NCBI GenBank assembly: GCA_943735955.1
Contig: OX030970.1
Coordinates: 919,184-983,183, forward strand
From: Piscicola geometra
Taxonomy: Eukaryota > Annelida > Clitellata > Hirudinida > Piscicolidae
Length of the DNA: 64,000 nucleotides
Direction of reading: 5' to 3'
This document shows positions 17,711 through 30,800 of this stretch, in pieces. Every line of letters starts with the position of its first letter. Position 1 is the first letter of the stretch. The position numbers and the translations under genes were made by a program. The notes under the pieces were generated by a model that saw only the letters and a list, made by a program, of their open reading frames with translations, was not told the DNA's origin and did not search any database.

Positions 17711-17815
17711 TATGTTTTACATGTAATTACAAATATTTCTCATGTAATTAAAATGATTTCACATGTAATTAAAATTATTTCACATGTAATTACAACTATT
17801 TCACATGTAATTACA
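17711..17815. repeat. 22-bp repeat with ACATGTAATTA core
   Basis: Five copies of CATGTAATTA followed by a variable A/T segment ending in TTTCA. The CATG centres are palindromic with their neighbours. Confidence 0.85.
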
Positions 17816-18663
17816 TTTCATTTTTAAATGTTGATCTTTGTTACACAAAAACTCTTAACACATTATAAGATTTGAGCTTTTATATTTATTATAAATTCAA
17901 ATAATGTTAACATTTAAATTATATTCTCAACAAATATAATTAATATATTCAAAATATTCAATTATATTATTATTTCACATGTGTTGTTGACCTGTATTTC
18001 CATTTGTTTATGTGTCGTGTGTTTTGTTGTTGTTGCTGTGGTTTGCATGTTTCACCGCTTCAGTAGGTTCCATCACTACCGTTAATTGGACAATTATAAT
18101 AATTAGGATATTAATTAAACAATAATTATTTTTTCTGGTGTTTGAAACAGTTAATCTCATAAAATTTTAAAAAATTAATTAAATTATTTTAATAAATCTA
18201 TAGAAATAATAATAATAATATTATTTTAACTTGGTATAATTATCTATTTTTTTCTGTCCCTTTTTGATGTTGTTTGATGCCCTGTTGCCAGTGATCTCGA
18301 ATAAAAGCATTGTCTTTCTATTTTAATTATATTATATATTAATTATATTATATGTTACTTATATTATATTTTATATTTATTATGTATTTTTATATATCTA
18401 TATATAAGAAGAAATAACCTTTTTTGGTACTATTTTCAAACTGTGAAGGTGGCGAGGCGGACGAAAAATGTTTGAGAAGAGAGAAGGATTGGTGAGTTCT
18501 GCAAAGGTTGATGGGATGAAATGCTTGGAATATTATTTAAGTTTGATTCAAGTTGTAATGTTTGAATCGATTATGAAATGAATTGAAAAGAAATTGGAAA
18601 TGAACTGGAAGATGTTGTTGAAGGTTATAAATACATGATCATTCAGTCGATTGGAATCTGAAG

Positions 18664-18898
18664 AATGATGATGATGTTGATGAGGATGATGATGATGATG
18701 ATGATGCAGATGATGTTGATAAGGATGATGATGATGATTATGAAGATGATGATTATGAAGATGATGCAAATGATGTTGATAAGGATGATGATGATGATGA
18801 TGATGCAGATGATGTTGATAAGGATGATGATGATGATTATGAAGATGATGATTATGAAGATGATGCAGATGATGATGAAGATGATGATGCAGATGATA
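18664..18898. repeat. GAT array with higher-order units
   Basis: GAT/GAA triplets organised in longer blocks: GATGATGTTGATAAGGATG recurs three times and GATTATGAAGATGATG four times. The two block types alternate, so expansion occurred at two levels. Confidence 0.9.
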
Positions 18899-19436
18899 AA
18901 GAGCATTGCTAGAAAGTTTGCTTCAAGATAGCAGAACTTGCTGTGAGTAAGTTTGCGTGTGTGTGCGCTTGTTTGCTTAAATATGTGTTTGTCTGTGTAT
19001 GTTTGTGTTTTTAAAGTATATTTTTGTCTGTTTGTATTATGTTTGTCGGTATGGTTAAAATGATATTTTAATTTATAATTAATTTAATTTATATTTTTGA
19101 GTATTTAATTTATATTAATACTCAAAAATGCAATTGACAACTGTAGAATCTACAATTTGAGATGCTGAGAGTTTGTAACGTAGGTTTGTTGTGTTGATGA
19201 ATCAGCCTCTCGGCGAAACTTGCTGATCTATGCAGTGCTTAGTATAGGCGTGAGAACAAAAAGCTAAAAAAATAAAAAAGAATTCAAGAAAACAAAAAAC
19301 TTGCTTGAATTTCTTTGCTTATCAATCAAAAACATTATATTGAGTGGGGAAAGAGGCATCAAAAAGTGATAAACCTGAAGTTGAAAGCGGACTATAGTGG
19401 ATTGAAAGAGGGGAAAAAAAGGGGGAAGAGGAGATG

Positions 19437-19532
19437 GAGAAAGAAGAAAAGAGAGGAGATGGAGGAGAGAGAAGGAAGAGGAAGAAGAGAGGGGATGGAG
19501 GAGAGAGAAGGAAGAGGAAGGAGAGAGGATGC
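19437..19532. repeat. GA-rich tandem repeat
   Basis: Two to three copies of a unit GAGAGAAGGAAGAGGAAG within a purine tract. Confidence 0.8.
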
Positions 19533-19945
19533 CGGCTTAAAGGCAGTGCATCCGAGTGTTGTGTTCAGTTTGTAGTTTCGCCTGGTCTGAATTAAGGTGA
19601 CCTTACCTCACACACACACACGTACACACAGACACACCCACACTTACATACACTCAACTACACACCCACTTGCACACCCACACGTACACAAACCCTCACA
19701 CACACAACACATACACCCGTATAAATACCTTCTAACTCAAGAATTTAACTATTATTCAGCCGGTTCTGGATTAGCTACGTGATCATCATCATCAGCAACA
19801 TCTTCCTCAACCTGACTAACTCAGTAGAATTGAAAAAGAAAACGTTTCAAATAGTTTTTTAGAGTTTTAAGCTCCATTTTTGTCGTTCTTGTGGATAGTA
19901 TCTCCGCCACAGCGGGTTGGTGTCTCAATTTTTCATTCAACTTTT

Positions 19946-20247
19946 ATCCATCCATCCATCCATCCATCCATCCATCCATCCATCCATCCATCCATCCATC
20001 CATCCATCCATCCATCCATCCATCCATCCATCCATCCATCCATCCATCCATCCATCCATCCATCCATCCATCCATCCATCCATCCATCCATCCATCCATC
20101 CATCCATCCATCCATCCATCCATCCACCCATCCATCCATCCATCCATCCATCCATCCATCCATCCATCCATTCATCCATCCATCCATCCATTCATCCATC
20201 CATCCATCCATCCATCCATCTATCCATCCATCCATCCATCCATCCAG
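19946..20247. repeat. ATCC tetranucleotide array upstream of the giant gene's start
   Basis: About 75 copies of CCAT with a few variants. It ends ...CCATCCAG|AGAAAG, a good splice-acceptor match, 18 bp before the start codon, so it is probably the 3' end of an intron in the 5' untranslated region. Confidence 0.9.
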
Positions 20248-20265
20248 AGAAAGAGAGGAAGAAGG

Positions 20266-23200
20266 ATGGACTCCCAGCATCTTTCGAATGGACTTTCGAG
20301 TGTTTCTTACAGCACGAACGGAGTCAGCAACAACAACAACAACAACCACAGCAACAACAACAACCTCACCAAAAGTGCTTCTAATGTTGTTGAAATAGTT
20401 GCTGGTGATGCCAAGATTGTACTCTCTGTCAGAAAGGTTTGTCAGTAAATAATTAATGTTTGTTACGTTTTGAAAGTCAAAGAGTTTAAAATATGGCTAG
20501 AACATTCGAAACCAAAAAAATACCACCTAACCTCCCTACTACCCATCCATCACCACCCATCCAACATCACCACCCACCCAACATCACCACCCACCCATCC
20601 AACATCACCACCCACCCATCCAACATCACCACCCACCCATCCAACATCACCACCCACCCATCCAACATCACCACCCACCCATCCAACATCACCACCCACC
20701 CATCCAACATCACCACCCACCCATCCAACATCACCACCCACCCATCCAACATCACCACCCACCCATCCAACATCACCACCCACCCATCCAACATCACCAC
20801 CCACCCATCCAACATCACCACCCATCCAACATCACCACCCACCCATCCAACATCACCACCCACCCATCCAACATCACCACCCACCCATCCAACATCACCA
20901 CCCACCCATCCAACATCACCACCCACCCATCCAACATCACCACCCATCCAACATCACCACCCACCCATCCAACATCACCACCCACCCATCCAACATCACC
21001 ACCCACCCATCCAACATCACCACCCACCCATCCCACCCAGAGTCATGATCACGTAGACGTGAGGATTGAGCAGATCGAGCCGGACCTGATGGTCGTCGGT
21101 TCGAGTCTCGATGAGTCCAGACTCCTGCGACGCAAGCATGAAGAACTTGTCGCCAAGTTGAATGTGAGGACGGGAGGAAGATGGATGGACGGTAATGAGG
21201 AATAAGAAATGAAGAGTGGTTGAAGGTGTGGGATGGGGATGAATTAAGGTTTGTGGGAGGAAAATAGTGGGAAGAAGAAACCTTGATAGATGAGTTTTAA
21301 CTCAATCAAAAGTGTTTAAACGCAATCACTTGAAACAGCTCAAAGAGAAAGACTTGACTGCTCACTACGCTTCAGAAATGGCCATGGAAGCTGATGTGAG
21401 TCGAGATTTTTAGAACTTTTCTGATTAAACAATTTCAATTTGTTAAATAAATATTTTTGCAAGCTTCTCACCAGCATATCTAGCCACCGCTGATCTCTAA
21501 TTTTCTGTCAAATAACCCTTTCAATTCAACCTCCCATCTCATTATTTTTCACCAACCACCAACATTCCCCTTTCCTCAGTCCTCTCCAACCCTCACGACC
21601 CCCATGGCCCCTGCGCCCATGACCCCCACTCCCACGACCCCCATGACCCCCATGACAATCCCCCTCACAATCCCCTATCACAATCCCCCCTCACAATTCC
21701 AGGCATCCACAGTCGACACATCAGTTTCCTCGCTTGCTGAGAGTTTCAAGGAGTTGAACCGACAACTCGACGGTCGTCGACAAATGCTCGACCAGAGCGT
21801 CGCCTTCCACGAGAGTGCCTTGCAGTTCTCCAAACGCATGGAACAAGTGCAGAACAGTTTCGGTCACGTGGGTGTGCCCAGGGATGTGCTGGATGCGCAG
21901 AATCTCATCAAGGAACACCAGAACCTGAAGAAGAGTGAGTGGAGGGGGTGACTTGGAAATAAGAGAGAGAAGGGGGGGAGGAAGGAGAGAGGATTGGGGT
22001 CGAGTTATTTTTGACGCAAGACCCATACATTAATCACTACATTTTCCTAATGCCCTTCTTTAAAACTTCATAATCAGAGCAATCAAATCATTCCAACGCC
22101 ACCACCACTACCAGTCTCCACAAAAAACCCCTCACCTTCTCCTCCCCAAACAACCCCACCACCCACCCTCTCCTCCCCAAACAACACCAGCACCCACCTT
22201 CTCCTCCCCAAACACCACCACCCACCTTCTCCTCCCCAAACAACACCACCACCCACCTTCTTCTCCCCAAACACCACCACCCACCTTCTTCTCTCCAAAC
22301 ACCACCACCCACCTTCTCCTCCCCAAACACCACCACCCACCTTCTTCTCCTAAACACACCACCCACCTTCTCCTCCCCAAACAACTCCACCACCCACCTT
22401 CTCCTCCCCAAACAACACCACCACCCACCTTTTCCTCCCCAAACAACCCCACCACCCACTTTATTCTCCCCAAACAACCCCACCACCCACCCTCTTCTCC
22501 CCAAACAACCCCACCACCCACCTTCTCCTCCTCAAACAACACCACCACCCACTTTCTCCTCCCCAAACAACACCACCACCCATCTTCTTCTCCCCAAACA
22601 CCACCACCCACCTTCTTCTCCCCAAACACCACCACCCACCTTCTTCTCCCAAACACCACCACCCACCTTCTCCTCCCCAAACACCACCACCCACCTTCTT
22701 CTCCCCAAACACCACCACCCACCTTCTTCTCCCAAACACCACCACCCACCTTCTCCTCCCCAAACACCACCACCCACCTTCTTCTCCCCAAACACCACCA
22801 CCCACCTTCTTCTCCCCAAACACCACCACCCACATTCTTCTCCCCAAACACCACCACCCACCTTCTTCTCCCCAAACATCACCACCACCCACCTTCTCCT
22901 CCCCAAACACCACCACCACCCACCTTCTCCTCCCCAAACACCACCACCCACCTTTTCCTCCCCAAACACCACCACCCACCTTCTCCTCCCCAAACACCAC
23001 CACCCACCTTCTCCTCCCCAAACACCACCACCACCCACCCTCTCCTCCCCAAACAACACCACCACCCAACTTCTCCTCCCCAAACAACACCACCACCCAC
23101 CTTCTTCTCCCCAAACACCACCACCACCCACCTTCTTCTCCACAAACACCACCACCCACCTTCTCCTCCCCAAACAACACCACCACCCACCTTCTTCTCC

Positions 23201-26200
23201 CCAAACAACCCCACCACCCACCTTATTCTCCCCAAACAACCCCACCATCCACCCTCTTCTCCCCAAACAACCCCACCACCCACCTTCTTCTCCTCAAACA
23301 ACACCACCACCCACCGTCTCCTCCCCAAACAACACCACCACCCACCTTCTTCTCCCCAAACACCACCACCCACCTTCTTCTCCCCAAACCCCACCACCCA
23401 CCTTCTTCTCCCCAAACACCACCACCCACCTTCTTCTCCCCAAACACCACCACCCACCTTCTTCTCCCCAAACACCACCACCCACCTTCTTCTCCCAAAC
23501 ACCACCACCCACCTTCTCCTCCCCAAACACCACCACCCACCTTCTTCTCCCCAAACACCACCACCCACCTTCTTCTCCCAAAACACCACCACCCACATTC
23601 TTTTCCCCAAACAACCCCACCACCCACCTTCTTCTCCCCAAACACCACCACCACCCACCTTCTTCTCCCCAAACACCACCACCCACCTTCTTCTCCCCAA
23701 ACACCACCACCCACCCTCTCCTCCCCAAACAACACCACCCACCCAACTTCTCCTCCCCAAACAACACCACCACCCACCTTCTTCTCCCCAAACACCACCA
23801 CCACCCACCTTCTTCTCCACAAACACCACCACCCACCTTCTTCTCCACAAACAACCCCACCACCCACCTTCTTCTCCCCAAACACCACCACCCACCCTCT
23901 CTTCCCCAAACAACACCACCACCCAACTTCTCCTCCCCAAACAACACCACCACCCACCTTCTTCTCCCCAAACACCACCACCCACCTTCTTCTCCCCAAA
24001 CACCACCACCCACCTTCTCCTCCCCAAACACCACCACCACCCACCTTCTTCTCCCCAAACACCACCACCCACCTTCTTCTCCCCAAACACCACCACCCAC
24101 CTTCTCCTCCCCAAACACCACCACCCACCTTCTTCTCCCCAAACACCACCACCACCCACCTTCTCCTCCCCAAACACCACCACCCACCTTCTTCTCCCCA
24201 AACACCACCACTCACCTTCTCATCTCCAAACACCACCACCCACCTTCTCCTCCCCAAACACCACCACCCACCTTCTCCTCCCCAAAAATCACCACCACCC
24301 ACCTTCTTCTCCCCAAACACCACCACCACCCACCTTCTCCTCCCCAAACACCACCACCCACCTTTTTCTCCTCAAACACCACCACCACCCACCCTCTCCT
24401 CCCCGAACACCACCACCACCCACCTTCTTCTCCCCAAACACCACCCACCCACCTTCTCCTCCCCAAACACCACCACCACCCACCTTCTTCTCCCCAAACA
24501 CCACCACCCACCTTCTCCTCCCCAAACACCACCACCCACCTTCTTCTCCACAAACAACCCCACCACCCACCTTCTTCTCCCCAAACACCACCACCCACCC
24601 TCTCCTCCCCAAACAACACCACCACCCAACTTCTCCTCCCCAAACAACACCACCACCCACCTTCTTCTCCCCAAACACCACCACCCACCTTCTCCTCCCC
24701 AAACACCACCACTCACCTTCTCCTCCCCAAACACCACCACCCACCTTCTCCTCCCCAAACACCACCACCACCCACCTTCTTCTCCCCAAACACCACCACC
24801 CACCTTCTCCTCCCCAAACACCACCACCCACCTTCTCCTCCCCAAACACCACCACCCACCTTCTCCTCCCCAAACACCAGCACCACCCACCTTCTTCTCC
24901 CCAAACACCACTACCCACCTTCTCCTCCCCAAACACCACCACCCACCATCTTCTCCCCATACACCACCACCCACCTTCTCCTCCCCAAACACCACCACCA
25001 CCCACCTTCTTCTCCCCAAACACCACCACCCACCTTCTCCTCCCCAAACACTACCACCCACTTTCTCCTCCCCAAACACCACCACCCACCTTCTCCTCCC
25101 CAAACACCACCACCACCCACCTTCTTCTCCCCAAACACCACCACCCACCTTCTCCTCCCCAAACACCACCACCCACCTTCTCCTCCCCAAACAACCCCAC
25201 CACCCACCTTCTTCTCCCCAAACACCACCACCCACCCTCTCCTCCCCAAACAACACCACCACCCAACTTCTCCTCCCCAAACAACACCACCACCCACCTT
25301 CTTCTCCCCAAACACCACCACCCACCTTCTCCTCCCCAAACACCACCACTCACCTTCTCCTCCCCAAACACCACCACCCACCTTCTCCTCCCCAAACACC
25401 ACCACCACCCACCTTCTTCTCCCCAAACACCACCACCCACCTTCTCCTCCCCAAACACCACCACCCACCTTCTCCTCCCCAAACACCACCACCACCCACC
25501 TTCTTCTCCCCAAACACCACTACCCACCTTCTCCTCCCCAAACACCACCACCCACCTTCTTCTCCCCATACACCACCACCTGCCTTCTCCTCCCCAAACA
25601 CCACCACCCACCTTCTTCTCCCCAAACACCACCACCCACCTTCTCCTCCCCAAACACCACCACCCACCTTCTCCTCCCCAAACACCACCACCCACCTTCT
25701 CCTCCCCAAACACCACCACCCACCTTCTCCTCCCCAAACACCACCACCACCCACCTTCTTCTCCCCAAACACCCCCACCCACCTTCTCCTCCCCAAACAC
25801 CACCACCCACCTTCTCCTCCCCAAACACCACCACCACCCACCTTCTTCTCCCCAAACACCACCACCCACCTTCTCCTCCCCAAACACCACCACCCACCTT
25901 CTTCTCTCCAAACACCACCACCACCCACCTTCTCCTCCCCAAACACCACCACCACCCACCTTCTTCTCCCCAAACACCACCACCCACCTTCTCCTCCCCA
26001 AACACCATTACCCACCTTCTTCTCCCCAAACACCACCACCACCCACCTTCTCCTCCCCAAACACCACCACCACCCACCTTCTCCTCCCCAAACACCACCA
26101 CCCACCTTCTCCTCCCCAAACACCACCACCCACCTTCTCCTCCCCAAACACCACCACCCACCTTCTCCTCCCCAAACACCACCACCCACCTTCTCCTCCT

Positions 26201-27806
26201 CAAACACCACCACCACCCACCTTCTTCTCCCCAAACACCACCACCCACATTCTCTTCCCCAAACACCACCGCCCACCTTCTTCTCCCCATACACCACCAC
26301 CCACCTTCTCCTCCCCAAACACCACCACCACCCACCTTCTTCTCCCTAAACACCACCACCCACCTTCTCCTCACCAAACACCACCACCCACCTTCTCCTC
26401 CCCAAACACCACCACCCACCTTCTCCTCCCCAAACACCACCACCACCCACCTTCTTCTCCCCAAACACCACCACCCACCTTCTCCTCCCCAAACACCACC
26501 ACCCACCTTCTCCTCCCCAAACACCACCACCCACCTTCTCCTCCCCAAACACCACCACCACCCACCTTCTTCTCCCCAAACACCACCACCCACCTTCTCC
26601 TCCCCAAACACCACCACCCACCTTCTTCTCCCCAAACACCACCACCACCCACCTTCTCCTCCCCAAACACCACCACCACCCACCTTCTTCTCCCCAAACA
26701 CCACCACCCACCTTCTCCTCCCCAAACACCACCACCCACCTTCTTCTCCCCAAACACCACCACCACCCACCTTCTCCTCCCCAAACACCACCACCACCCA
26801 CCTTCTCCTTCCCAAACACCACCACCCACCTTCTCCTCCCCAAACACCACCACCCACCTTCTCCTCCCCAAACACCACCACCCACCTTCTCCTCCCCAAA
26901 CACCACCACAGGCGTCCTGGAATCCTCGATGTCAACGCTGCAAGAGGGGCAGTGCCTGCTGGAGAGGATCCAGGAAGTTGGACTCAAGTCCAGACTGCTC
27001 CACCACCAACAACACGCCACCACGGGTTGGTCGGCAATTTGCACGAGATTAAATAATTTAAGCTTTTGGAATTTAGATTTTGACATTTTTAGAACGTTTT
27101 TTATAAATTGTGTTTAACCGGTAAAAAGTTTCTCGAACCAACAGCATTCCACCAAACCAATACTTTTTTCTTTTTAATAATTTAAATGATTATTTTATAC
27201 CTATTTTCATCTTTCCATCACCAACCCATCCATCCCAGCCGCCTGTTACGGCATCGAGCACCTCTTGCGACTGCTGCAGGAGCGCAGGCGTCAGCTGGAC
27301 CACTTGTGGGTCGCCCGGAAAGTGAAGTTGGACGCGAACTTCCAGAAAGTGAACCTCGAAAACGAGGCTAAGGAGGTTTGAGTGGTGGCTTTGGGTTGAT
27401 TGAAAGTGTAGTGGTCAATTTCGTAAAATGTATTTTTGAATAGATTTTAATTTTGGAAAGAATTTGATCGAGTTTTTATTTTAAATAAATTATAAAATAA
27501 TTAAATTTTCAAAAGTTTAAAAGACATAAATTTTTCCCCAAAATATCTTTAAATCTTCATCAAACCCAAAAAGATGTCAGCTTGGCTGGACTCCAAGGGT
27601 GAGTACGTGGGCAAGAAGGAGTTGGGCAGTTCGCTTCCCTCGGCGATGAGGTTGAAGGACGCCCATGATGAATTCGAGAAAACCAGCAAGGTGGGGGTGG
27701 AGGGAGGGGGGGAAGGGGAGGGGAGGAAAGGTGGGTGTTTGGGGTGGAAAAAAGAAGGAGGAGAGGGGAAAAATAAGTTCAAAAAAGATGATTCTACCAA
27801 TACTAA

Positions 27807-27847
<41 letters not shown>

Positions 27848-30800
27848 GGACAAACACACCCAGCTTCTGAAACTAAGCAGCAAAGCTGAACATCTCTTGA
27901 ACACGTACGCTGGAGTCGGTGTGGACTTTCAGACAGTTCTGAAAGAACTCCAAGGCCTGGAAGCGAAATGGGAGGGGTTCTTCCAAAGCCTTGACTCTAT
28001 CCGTCGAGATTTGATGTCGGCTAAGAACTTTTTCACGCTGGCTCAGTCGGTGAGTTTTTTGTAGTGAAGGAAAAGTATTATTTAAAATATGAAAATGATT
28101 ATATATTTAATTTCGAACATAAAAATATAAAGTTATTATTAAGCCTTTTCCAAACCATCAAACAGCTAGAAAAATCCACTATAAAACCAACAAATATCCC
28201 TAAAACTCGCAAAGCACCCACAAGCCTCGCACCATTGCCTGCAGGCGTCATGGAGACTGGACGAAGTGGAAGTGCAAGTCTTGAGCACTGATCCAACCCT
28301 CGCCCTCAAGTCCCTGGCACAGCGTCATTCGGCGCTGTCTGCTTCCATCCTAGAGGTCGTTTGTTTTTCTCAGAGGGTTTAGGCTTTTCGTCTTGGTTTT
28401 ATTGCTTTTTGTCAGATTTATTTTGATTTTTAGGACTTTAAGGCGTTAAAAATATAAAGCTTTTTGAACATTTAGTTGTATTTCGAGTTGTTTTGAAACC
28501 CTATTTCAATGTTTCATAGAGATTGAATAAAACACTCTTAACTTTAAAATAAAGTTTTAAAAAAATCAGGAAAAGAAATTAATAACTAAATGATAAAAAT
28601 AAATTTATATAATCAGGTGTGCATGCCAGCCCTTCACGAGGGGGGTCATCTTGTCGAGAGGGTCACAAGGGACCACCCTGGAGCCAAGGGAGTTGTTGCC
28701 ACGGTAACCGGGGTGAAGATGAGCCGAGATGCTCTAATTGGCATAAAAATACCGTTATAAAACATAATAAATACTTACATTTCAACAACCCTATTCATCA
28801 AACAAAAAACTCCAACTTTCATTTGAATAAATTCTTCAAAAGATCGATTCTCTGAAAGAGAGGAGTGGCAAGTTGCTGGAGCTGTGCAAGGCGAAAGGCG
28901 ACGTGGAGCCGAAAAACCAGGCGAAGCATGAGTTTGTCGAGAAGTTTCACCAGATGCAGGTAGCCGTTGTGCTCGCTTTGAGTTATGGGAAGGTGTTTAT
29001 TGGATGTGTCAGAATTGAACTTTTAATATATTTTATTATTAGAGTTTCAGAAAGTGTTGATACACCTAGCAAGCAATCAATAATTTTTTCTAAATTTATT
29101 AAAATGTTCAACTCACCACCACCACAGGCGTGGTTGTCTAGGGTGATCGACGCGAGCATCCAACACAACTGCAATCTTGGCAGCAACTTCAACAGCGCCA
29201 AGGACTTCTTGGACCTCCACCAGGGCTTGGTGGAAGACATGAATGTGCGTGGTGGAGGATGGTTGTTTGGGCGGGGAAGGGTGGTTGTGGGTGAAAGATG
29301 GGTTGTTTAAAGGGGGAAGGGAGTGATGGATAATTTTAGAGAAAAGATGTTTGAGAATGGCTGCTTGAAAAAGAAAAATATAATAGTGCTCAACAAATTG
29401 AAGAGCCAAATGTTTTTCAACTATTAAACCATTTTGAATGTTTCTTCAAACTCAAACCAAACTTCTCTTACATCTCCTTCTAATCGAACCTCCACAAACA
29501 CAACAGAAGAAGCAATCAAGTTTGAGCGACCTCACAGCCACTGCCGCTAGAGTGGCTGACGCCGAGGTGCTACAGAGAGCCACTTCCCTTTCGGAGAGAT
29601 GGAAGGAACTTTACTCCTTCATCCAGGAAAGGATCAGAGTGTCCACCAACTACATTGGCTTCCATAAGAAAGCCCAACAGGTTGGTAGGATTTGAAATAA
29701 TTATAGTTAAAGATTTGTATTTTTGTGCATTAATGATTTTATTGCTTTATTCCCACTTTTTCTGACATTTTATAACACTCACCCTTCTTACCACTACAAA
29801 TTTTCCAGTACATTCACTCTCCCATCCAGCAATCCACCCACTCTTTCATCCACCATTCAGTCCACAATCCTATCTTCCATCCCACCATCCACCATCTTCC
29901 ATCCCACCATCCACCATCCACCATCCCACCATCCACCATCTTCCATCCCCCCATCCACCATCTCCCATCTCACCATCCACCATCTCACCATCCACCATCT
30001 TCCATCCCACCATCCACCATCTTTCATCCACCATCTCACCATCCACCATCTTCCATCCCACCATCCACCATCTTCCATCCACCATCTCACCATCCACCAT
30101 CTTCCATCCCACCATCCACCATCTTTCATCCACCATCTCACCATCCACCATCTTCCATCCCATCACCCTCCACCATCTTCCATCCCATCACCATCCACCA
30201 TCCACCATCTTTCATCCACCATCTCACCATCCACCATCTTCCATCTCACCATCCACCATCCACTATCTTCCATCTCACCATCCACCATCCACCATCTTCC
30301 ATCCCACCATCCACCATCCACCATCTTCCATCCCATCACCATCCACCATCCACCATCTTTCATCCACCATCTCACCATCTTCTATCTCACCATCCACCAT
30401 CCACCATCCCACCATCTTCCATCTCACCATCCACCATCCACCATCTTCCATCCCATCACCATCCACCATCCACCATCTTTCATCCACCATCCCACCATCT
30501 TCCATCTCACCATCCACCATCCACCATCTTCCATCCCACCATCCACCATCCACCATCTTTCATCCCATCACCATCCACCATCCACCATCTTTCATCCACC
30601 ATCTCACCATCTTCTATCTCACCATCCACCATCCACCATCTTCCATCTCACCATCCACCATCCACCATCCCACCATCTTCCATCTCACCATCCACCATCC
30701 ACCATCCACCATCCCACCATCTTCCATCCCACCATCCACCATCTTTCATCCACCATCTCACCATCCACCATCTTCCATCCCATCACCATCCACCATCCAC

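Noticed and set aside
20540..21039. Regularly repeated arrays that superficially resemble CRISPR arrays
   Set aside because: Units are directly abutting without unique spacers, in an animal intron; the same holds for all other arrays in the window.
22083..27086. Many long minus-strand open frames (up to 471 codons) with Gly/Trp/Val/Arg repeats
   Set aside because: All are translations of the 27/30-bp intronic minisatellite; composition follows the DNA unit, no splice or start context, and the plus strand has a phase-matched intron here.
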